Positions 55,575-64,000 of a stretch of 64,000 nucleotides of DNA are shown in pieces. The DNA is from Chara braunii. Its lineage: Eukaryota; Streptophyta; Charophyceae; Charales; Characeae. The notes under the pieces were generated by a model, which was given only the letters and a program-made list of their open reading frames with translations, did not search any database and was not told where the DNA came from. The number at the start of each line of letters is the position of its first letter. The first letter of the stretch is position 1. Position numbers and translations under genes: made by a program. The DNA lies in assembly GCA_003427395.1 (NCBI GenBank), contig BFEA01000398.1, forward strand, positions 573,373 to 637,372, written 5' to 3'.

Positions 55575-58500
55575 ACGTATCTGCGCGCTGAGTATCCGGA
55601 CAAGGCTCGGCCCAACTGGGAACTTCCTGAAAACAGACTAACAGAGACAATGCAGTGGCTGCCCTTGACTGTTGATCCGAGTAAATACAGGAAATAGTCT
55701 TTCGTGGAAAACTACCACGGATAGGTAGAAATTGATTTCATGTGAAGAGTCTCATAGGTTTTCTGAAGTCGATTGATAATTATCCAGTGTCGGGGTTGAG
55801 GTTCACTATGTCTCAGCCTGCGGAAGAGATAGGCGGGTCCGTTGCCCATAGTGTCACTGATCATGACCGTGTCTGCTCGAATGGGGAGATCTCGAAAAGG
55901 CCGAGAAATATACTGCCTCAAACCACGCCCAACACTGATAGGTTACTCCCCTTCTCTCTCATGCAGTCTTTTGGGATAAGGCAGTACTACGTAGTTCCCC
56001 AACCTACACTGTGACCGCAGAAAATACACTCAGTAGACTTGAGGCAGTCTTTCGACTTTCCTCCCTTTTGATTACACAGTCTCACTTACTTATTTATAGA
56101 TTTGAATTCCCCCAGTCGTTCTGTCCTCGCAGCCTTTTGTTTCCCCCTGATAAAAAGTGCAAGTTGTCAAGAGTGTTTTCCATCCGACAACCTCCCTCTT
56201 CCCTTTTTTCGTCTTGTGATAGGAGAGTGGAGTATCCCTCTTTAGATTTCGTCTGTCATTTGGGATCAAGGTGATCAGATAGTGATAACTGGTGAGCGAG
56301 AATCATATCTAATCAGATGATCGGCACGATATGACCAGCAATCACTAAAGTCGGACCAGGGATAACTTGTGGAGAGATCCCTAGCCATACCTGACAGTAA
56401 AGGTCCGATTCAGTCAACCCTCAATCGGGTCATGACCAAACGNCATTAGGTCGAAGTGTGACGCGCAGCCTAGTGTTCGTTGCGGATATGCACTATATCA
56501 AGGTCGGAGACAATCAACGTCGGACATCACTTTTTAAGTGGTTAACTATAGATTATATCCAAATTCTCGCAGTATCACAATCATAACTTCAATAGCGCTT
56601 TCCGGAATGTGACGCTGGGCCCAGCTAAGTAATCAGAGGGTCGCGTCTCAGTTAGTTACTCAGAACACACTGTTGACCCCTGTTGGGTACTGTTTCATGC
56701 CCAACTGCTATGCCGGTTAGTGAGCGCTTAGTTGCACCGGTTCAAACAAAATAGGGTTCTGAACGGAATGTGAGCATGCAAAGGTCTGAGAGTCAATAAT
56801 GTTGACATGTCTCGTGAAGCAATCAGGTAAAGCCCCTTTTGTAGTCAATCCTCGTTAAGTAGGAACTTGACGAGAAGGTATACTACTCTCTTCATAGTGA
56901 TCTTTTTATGGCCCATTAACGTATATCTATGAGCAGGGGATGAGACAAAGGACATCTGAACCTCCTCTCCTTATTAGCTAAAGGCATTAATAAGTCTGTG
57001 TGATTTTACCGAAACGAGTCACCCATCTGACACTTTCCAGTAATGGAATATAAAAGGTGATTTTCATATGTTAAGCTCGTCTACTTGCTCCAGGCCCTCG
57101 TAACGGGACATATTAAAGAAAAGTGGGACACTACTAGCTCAACTAATCTGATAATCTTGCTTTATTTCCCCTTTCGTTCAATCTGAAGTGTGGCTTCGGT
57201 GACCGATCACGAGCACAAGAAATGCAAAGGTTTTGCAGAGGGGACAACCATCCATAGGATCAATTCACAAACTTATTTGTTCAATTACGCATCTCAGCTA
57301 ACATCGAATAGGCTCACGAACAATGGGGCTATCGTTGCATCCTAACCTTACCAATTAATAAACGGAAAAGTCGATCATCGATCCGAATGAGCAAGTCTTA
57401 TTATAACTTCAGGAACGGATAAAAGAAATCAGGATTTCAATGGACAGCATTATCAGGTCTTTATCCATATACCGTCCGAAACCCGAAAACAATTTATATG
57501 AAGTCGATCATCACTTCACTTAGGTCTCATTTAATTGCAGACTGGTTAACGCCAAATCACCAAACTGACCCGTATAAACGCTGTCTACACACTCTGTTTA
57601 TAGCGACCACTGTGATGCCCGTTCAACTGACCCGTCAAGTCACCCTGCGACTGTCCAGAACCGCTCTTACCACCAATGACCCTTACGCTAGCCACACCAT
57701 CCTACAAGCATCATACATCTTCGCCCCTACCCTCCTTTTCCAGGACTAACACGAACAAAGAGTCGTAACAGATGGAGGTCATCACTTATTTCTCAACTCG
57801 AAGGAAAGGTATGTGCTGGTATGCCTTTTGAGCGTTGAAGCGTGGTTCCTCCAAAAAAAAGTTCAACCCTTCTACTCAAGTACCGATTCTCAACGATGGA
57901 GTTGGCAAACGACTAGTGCGTGATGAATGAGAGCAAAGCAATGTTAGAGCATCGCATCTCCGCAAAGCAAAAGAGAAGCCTCGAGTAAGTCGAGTCTTCG
58001 TCAGCAATATGATGGTCTTGACCAGGAGGCTGGTGTCAACCGAATCCTCATTTACGCATGTCACCTAGCATTCATCCCCTGATAGTTGTTCCCCTCTCTC
58101 TCGCATCGTCATGGTGAGCTCAAGATTGACAAGCGCAGTGTAGGGCCAAACCCCGGTTGATTTTCGAGCCTTTGTCGACCCCACGGCGGATCCCAGTTGG
58201 CTCGGCCCGCCCATGCTCACACTCAGGGCGCGGACCATTTGTCCCAGGGGCACCCCCACCTAGTGCTTTGAGATGGATGGGGGTGGGCCGTCGAGCGAGA
58301 GAGCTTAACATTGGGAATGTAGCTCAGCCCTCGTGTCGGGCGGTAGTCTCACTGGTCACTCCGCAAGCGCTGATTTTATGATTCTTGGTTGTGTTCTTCA
58401 TGCCAATGCTCCTTCCAATACGCAGGCAGTCCGGGGATTCTTTGAGAGTTCCTCTTCTTTTGTGCAAAGGCTAAGCAACATCCTTAGGCCACGCACCATT

Positions 58501-59299
58501 TCCCTAAACACAACAGCCCTATGGCGTCATCGGAGTGCGGCAACGCCGTCTTACACCTCGCCTCTATGCATTTTTCGTGCCTCACACATTCCATCCATCG
58601 TCATTGGTGCAAGCCTCTTAGTCCTTTCGGGGCCTTCATACGCATACGCACGCTATTTCATATTCCGATCAGCCAAAGTTGCACTCATTTCTTTCATTCG
58701 CACTCCAGATCTCATACACAAGGGTCCCTTTCACGGGTAGATTTTACACTAGGGGCTCCTTCGCCCCTTTGCCCCCTCTTCCCTCTTCCTTTACCGCCCG
58801 GTTTCTCCCGGTCCGGTCCCGCTCAAGACATCCCAAGACCTACTCACCTCCTCTTGGGTGTTAGAATTGATGTACCAGTCTTCGAGATGCTCCTCCTCAC
58901 TTGGCTATCGCTTCCTTCTTCCTCAAACCCTTCTCACTTCCCCTTCTCAGTCTCCCTCAAGTTGCAACAAACTCATATCACTATGGCTATAGAGTCCTCC
59001 CCTCTAGGAGGTCTAATGAGTCTCTCTCTAGCCTTCCCTTCTTCGTCACAGCCTGGGGGCTATGGCGGACCACCCTCCTAGGCCAGCCTCACTACAACTA
59101 GTCTCTAGAGCTCCTCACATTAGCTCACAGTCTCCTCTAAGCTCTCAAACTCGCAGGGGTTCTCCTTTCCTCACTCCAAGTGAGTGTGGTGCTCTATTGG
59201 GCTCATCCTAGCAGCATGGACACTCCTCATGCAAATATGAATGTGGCAGACTGAATCCTCAGCTTATGTAGGCTGAAACCAACACACTGGCCAGCCCAT
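55575..59299. other. Long stretch with no recognised gene
   Basis: I looked on both strands and found only short or low-complexity open frames. A single N at ~56443 marks a base ambiguity. Sequence at ~58140-58320 is GC-rich and resembles nothing I know. Confidence 0.4.
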
Positions 59300-60962
59300 G
59301 GGCCTTCCTATGTACCCCAAGGTGAACCGACCCCATGGCCAATTTTCACCTCTAGGCTTCTCTACGGGCACCTTGGCCTTATTTTGGCTACGTACATGCA
59401 GTCCGAGTGGTTGGTACGAACTCGGACTGCCTCTTGGGCCTCTTCAAGCCTCTATTCCTTTTTAAAATGTTGCCCCCTTTAGTCCAAAGGCCCAAGGGGT
59501 AGCCTTACTTGAAAGAAAAATGCCTTTTCTTTATTTTTATTTTTTTTTTGCCCATTTTGGGTAGACCGAGATATTTTTTCATGCAGCGGTGTTTTTTTCA
59601 GCCTTACATCTGGCTGAGATCCAAGCCCAGCAATATTCCGAGCTACCCCACCGTAGTCCTTGCTTTAGTTCTGGACTCCAAAAGCCTCTTTTTCAATTTC
59701 GGGTGCATCTGACTCTCCGTTTGGGCCAAATGCACAGTTTTAGACTCTTCTTTCTTTCGCTTCTTTCCATTTTGGACTGCCAACTCATTCTGGAGTTGGC
59801 CATTTGAGTTTACCTGATCAAAAACGGTGATATTACCTTCTCCATGGATCTGAATCTCAGATCTGTGACCCAAAAAAAAAACGGTCATTTTCTTTTTACT
59901 TTTTTTCTCATTTTTGTCTTTTCAATTCAGATATTGCAGAGATAATGCCCCAAGCGCCATATCTTTGCAGTCCGGATTACCCTCTACCTAATTTGGAGGG
60001 ATGAGGTTACAGAAGGGACCTGTCAATCCCAACTGTGTAAGTCCCAACTGACCGGCACATTCTCCTCCACTTTTTTTTTTCTCTTTGTCTCATTCTCCCT
60101 CAATTTTCTCTTTTCTTTTTTGTTTTCTTTTATTTCTGATGTGACAAGTCTGAAGTGGCTGTTGAGTCTTTTTCTAGGCCATAGATCTGCATCTGTGGCC
60201 AGATTCATATTCAATTGTTGGTCCTTGTATCTCGGATTACAATAATGAAGCCTCTATGCTTATAGGGGCTTCATTTTGCCGTTGTAAGTCTCAATTTCGA
60301 GCCCCCCTTGCTCCGATTTTCTTTTGACAACCTTTTTTCTGTGTTTAGCCCCTTGGGGCTCTATTTTCTCATGCCTAGCTAGTCCGAGATATGACGGACT
60401 GCTGGGCAACCCTTCCATCACTTTTTTTTTCTCTTTTTACTCCTAGTTCTTCATCTTGCCTCCACTAGTGGTTGCATTAGTAATTGTCAATGTTTTTCAT
60501 TATCAAGATCTTTGATCTTGATGGTGCTGTTTGTTTTGTGCGGCTGCTCTCCATATTGGCTCATGTTTTTTTTTTGAACACTTCAAGTCCCCGCCACTTT
60601 CCCATGTTAGTCCCATTTATTTGTCCCGTCGGTGGTGCCGCTCACAAAGTCTCATTTTTCGACAATTTTTATTTGGGCTCATTTAGTCCCCGTCATCGCC
60701 CTGGTTGACGTTTTATTTTTATTTGGCACGTTGTTGTCCCTATCAGTTCCAATTTTCTCTCCCCATGTGTGTCAAGTTTGCCGATTATTTTCGGCCGCGA
60801 GATCCTCATCTCGAGGTCACTATTTACCGTTTCACTTCCCCTATGCCTGCGACACCGTTTTCTAGCCTCTTGGGCATGCTGCGGCTCATGTTCCCTTGGC
60901 ATAGGCATCCCCATGCACTGCGTTATTTCTCGGACTGCAACTGTGTCATTTTTCCTAGTCCC

Positions 60963-61240
60963 ACAACCCCACAACTTATTTCAAACCGAAAGAAAATGAA
61001 CTACTCAATTTCCAAGTGCACCCGGGCTCAATATTGGTTCCGGATGCACCTAAAACATGAGTTTTCCCTTCCCCATACAGTCCGTTGCAACTCGAACTAC
61101 AGTAGGGGTTATTTTCCTAGTCCCATTGCCCCCCCACTTGCTCAAAACTAAAAGAAAATGAAACAGTCAATTGCCAAGTGCATCCGGGCTCAGTGTTGGC
61201 TCCGGATGCACCTAAAACATGTGTTTTCTCCTCCCATTGT
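60963..61240 (+). repeat. ~162-bp tandem duplication
   Basis: AAAGAAAATGAA.(C/A)A.TCAATT.CCAAGTGCA(C/T)CCGGGCTCA and GGATGCACCTAAAACATG occur twice, about 162 bp apart. Confidence 0.75.
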
Positions 61241-61372
61241 AATACGTTGTATCTCGGTTGCAAGGGGCCTTGATTCTTCTTGATTTTCTCTGCAGACACT
61301 TTGTAACCGACACATGCCAGAATGAATCTGGTCATTGATGCATCTCCCTAAGTGACCGTTTTTTGTCGTTAG

Positions 61373-61440
61373 TNTTTTTTTTNTTTTTNTTTTNTTTTNT
61401 TTNTTNNTTTTTTTTTTTTTTTTTTTTTTTTTTTNTNTTT
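61373..61440 (+). other. Poly-T tract with scattered N
   Basis: A T homopolymer interrupted by single N calls, an assembly or sequencing ambiguity. Open frames here are meaningless. Confidence 0.95.
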
Positions 61441-62035
61441 TCTTGGACAGTAGGGACCTGCCAGTCCCTACTTGTGTTAGTTCTTACTGATGGCCAACTC
61501 ATTCACTCCCTCTTACCTTCCATTTTCTTTCATTTTTGTTTTTCTTTTTTCTTCTTTTTCTAGCCTGCCAAGTGTCAACTAGCCGTTAAGGCATTTTTCA
61601 AGGCCCTCCCTCTTAGTTTTGGCCCTTCCTATGCTCAAGGGGCAGTTCGTTATTTCTCGGACTGCAACAGTGGTCTTCTCATACTCATGAGAGTCTCCGT
61701 TTGCCTCTATTTCTCTTAAACGGTGTGCCCTCCCACTCCGATTTTCTCCCTGAGGCCTATTTTTCTCATGGAGCCTCCTTTGGCTCCATTTTGTTGAGGG
61801 AGGTCAATCCGAGATTTTTCGGATTGCTCCCATACATCTATCTTTATGTTTCTTTGCTTTTTTTTCCCCTTTGGTCTTTCAGTTTGCTCCCACTAGTGCT
61901 TGAACTAGCGCTGCTAATATTCTTGGTCGTCAAGATCTTTGATCTTGACGGTGTACCTTGCTTTAATTGTTTTCCCCTCATGCCGCTCCGCAGTTCCTCT
62001 AGAGACCTTCTCATCTCCCCGCCACTTGTCCCGCC

Positions 62036-62165
62036 GGTGGTCCCCGACACTTTTTCCGATCGGTGGTCCCCGACATTTTGTCCCGCCGGTGGTCCCCGAC
62101 AGTTTGTATTGCCAGTTGTCCCCGACACTTTGCCCTGCTGGTGGTCCCCGACACTCTCCCCGATT
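62036..62165 (+). repeat. 26-bp minisatellite, about five copies
   Basis: The unit GGTGGTCCCCGACACTTTGT.CCGCC repeats every 26 bp. The minus-strand GTTGG-rich open frames are by-products. Confidence 0.85.
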
Positions 62166-62350
62166 GTGTCCCAGGTTCTCTTGACATTTTTCCACCCTAC
62201 GGCAGCCTCATTCGCTTCGCCCTTCTCGTATCCCTTGCACCCCGATCTTTCTAGTCGTGACCCTTTACTTGGCTCTTGGCCCTTTGGCCCTTTCGATGCC
62301 GCATCTTGGTGACCCTCTTCGCCCCGGGCTACGCTCTCACGCGTTGGTGC

Positions 62351-63750
62351 CTTACTTATTATTTTCTCATCCTCCTTGATTTTTTTCTTCCTGCGGTACA
62401 CATCTCAGGTCATTAGTTTTCCCGACGGTCCTTCTCCTTTCGGGGGGAAGGGCCGCTGTCGGCGCGAATATCCTTACAAGGGTATCCGCCCTGGTTTTTG
62501 CATGCGGCAGAGAGTAGGTTTGGTTAATAGTTTAAGTATACCGCGCTAGGCGCGGCCGCGTTTGTGATTTACGTAGAATGGATGGTTGACTAGAGTAAAG
62601 AGTGTGTGGGCGTGCAGACTTGAGGCGCGCGTCATCCGTTTTAATTGTTGATGATTGGGGAGTCGGCGTGATCGCCGACCAAATTTTTATTTTCCGATTA
62701 AAATAGGGATTAAAAAGGTTGTCTCGTTGACTAATGAGCTTACCTGTGACCTGTGCGTACATGCGGAGGACGGCATCGATGACAGTATGACTTCTGGAGG
62801 CGGCTCGGCAGCTGGGCGCGTCGCACGATGTCCGTTTATTTAGGCTTCTGTCAGAGCTAGACCAAGCTTTGGGCCTAGCGCTACTGGTTACAATATCGGA
62901 TTTTCGTTAGGGAGATTCGGGGATCGAGGTCGAGCGGCGACAACGCGGAAGCATCAGAGTGGCGCGAGGGGCCCGGCGGGGCTATACCCCTTGGTTCTGC
63001 CGTCGACGGCGTTAGGACGGGGCTAATATTTTCGGTTTTCCTGTTCGCCGTGTCCTAACGACTAAAAGTTTAGATATTTTACTATTTTTATATTATTATT
63101 ATTATTAACTTTCAATGCGACGCGACGCTGAGTTTAGGGGCCATTGCGACGGTCGAGGGCCTTGAGCGTGTGCCTCTTTTTCGGTGACCCATGGGTTCCC
63201 TGCGAATTCGGGATGTTGGCAAAAAAAACCTTGATCCCACCGGCTTGAGACGCGGGCCGGGGGAATTCAACGTGCACGCAAGCCGGTGGGTGGTTAGCCC
63301 ATGAGGCGGCCTGGGGGTACTGTCAGGGGGCCGCAGCTACCGGCTGCGGAGGTTGCTCTCCATGAGGCCCGCCCCTACTTCAGCCTTCAAGTAGTTGGGG
63401 GGTTGAGGGGCTGGGCGGACCAGGGAATATCAGGGAGGAGCTCGCTACACTGCTGTTACATGCGGGTTGACTGTCGGACGGAGGGGGGCATAAGGGGCGA
63501 AGGACTAATCGAACTAGGTAGTAGCAGCCCCCTCCGAAATTTCCCTCGGCGTGGCCTAAGCTGCAGAGCGGAGCGATGATATCCGCTGCTACTGAACACT
63601 GCGGAAGGGTGGGTTGCAGAGACCATCGGCGGAAGAGCGGAGGCGGCTTGGCACAGGCAATGAGGGCGGGATGAACCTGGGCGCGAAGCGGGGCCAGGTA
63701 CGTGCGAACTGAGTAGACAAGGTAGCGGGAGGGGCAGACCAGCAAGCTCC
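62351..63750. other. No gene recognised; GC-rich towards the end
   Basis: A (TTA)n-like short run lies at ~63092-63106. GC content increases rightward. No coding frame is convincing. Confidence 0.4.
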
Positions 63751-63755
63751 AGAAG

Positions 63756-63807
63756 TATAAATTGAGAGGTAGCGCCCAGCTACTCATTCACTCTTGCGGG
63801 AGCCATG
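63756..63807 (+). promoter_or_regulatory. Possible TATA promoter near the window end
   Basis: TATAAATT at 63756 is followed by CTACTCATTCACTC about 25-30 bp on, a pyrimidine-rich start-site context, and an ATG at 63805. The downstream frame is short, so this may be an LTR promoter or a chance match. Confidence 0.25.
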
Positions 63808-64000
63808 CGGAAGCGCTGCCACAACGGCTCGCGTGAGGAGGTCTGCGTTAAGTCGGAGGGCAGAGCGTGCGAGCGGTAAGGGAGTCGCGTGTGAGGTATC
63901 CCGAGTGACCCCGTGCATGCAGCCAGGGGGCGCCGCGGGCAGTGCACTCTGGGGGTTGGCGACGGGCAGTGAGGCGGGGTGCTAGAAACGATTGGATGAA

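Larger units (their letters stand above)
59300..62350 (+). repeat. Degenerate large repeats, T-rich
   Basis: Segments recur at ~59970-60600 and ~61440-62040: a GGGACCTG.CA.TCCC line, CCA(C)TAGTG..TGCA/AACTAG, TCAAGATCTTTGATCTTGA and CCCCGCCACTT-TCCC. They appear in the same order, so an old ~1.45 kb tandem duplication is likely. Poly-T and C/T-rich runs are frequent. I see no gene. Confidence 0.5.

Overview
This window is eukaryotic repeat-rich DNA, not bacterial. It has no operons or dense coding. It has decayed transposon proteins, nested insertions, satellites, microsatellites, GT-AG introns and assembly gaps (14633-15481, 35568-35803, 49955-50362). The Ty3/gypsy integrase tail, the plant-style mobile-element proteins and the long TTGA/TCAA tracts suggest a large streptophyte genome. 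A charophyte alga such as Chara is my best guess, but that rests on recall of protein style and was not tested.

Layout. 0-4 kb: a gypsy integrase remnant with six in-frame stops and no frameshift, followed by a decayed gag-like zinc-knuckle ORF. 6.1-8.9 kb (minus): a decayed DUF7869-type transposon protein gene with one clear 137-bp intron. 9.2-17 kb: repeats, including four compound blocks built from ~80-bp palindromes at a strict 103-bp spacing; one block is interrupted by an insertion with terminal inverted repeats and an 8-bp target duplication. 17.3-19.9 kb (plus): a gene joining a ParB-like domain to a beta-class N4/N6-type DNA methyltransferase domain. 24-31.1 kb (minus): a Ulp1-like cysteine protease, a glycine-rich protein and a second, very divergent and broken ParB/methyltransferase-like gene. 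31.7-36.6 kb: three families of palindromic GTTCGAC/GTTCAAC satellites around an intact 292-codon gene of unknown function. 36.8-40.6 kb (plus): a second DUF7869-type gene with three in-frame stops, then an intact 214-codon unknown gene. 40.6-64 kb: mostly non-coding, with microsatellites, a degenerate ~40-bp minisatellite, a tRNA-like SINE candidate, a long-TIR element around a gap, a few coding fragments and degenerate large repeats.

The most interesting content is the pair of eukaryotic ParB-methyltransferase genes and the nearby Ulp1 protease and DUF7869 proteins. Taken together they suggest mobile elements that carry their own DNA-modification and peptidase functions. Whether these parts belong to one element is inference. 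Many of the genes are broken by single stop codons, often where a glutamine or arginine codon would become a stop by C-to-T change.
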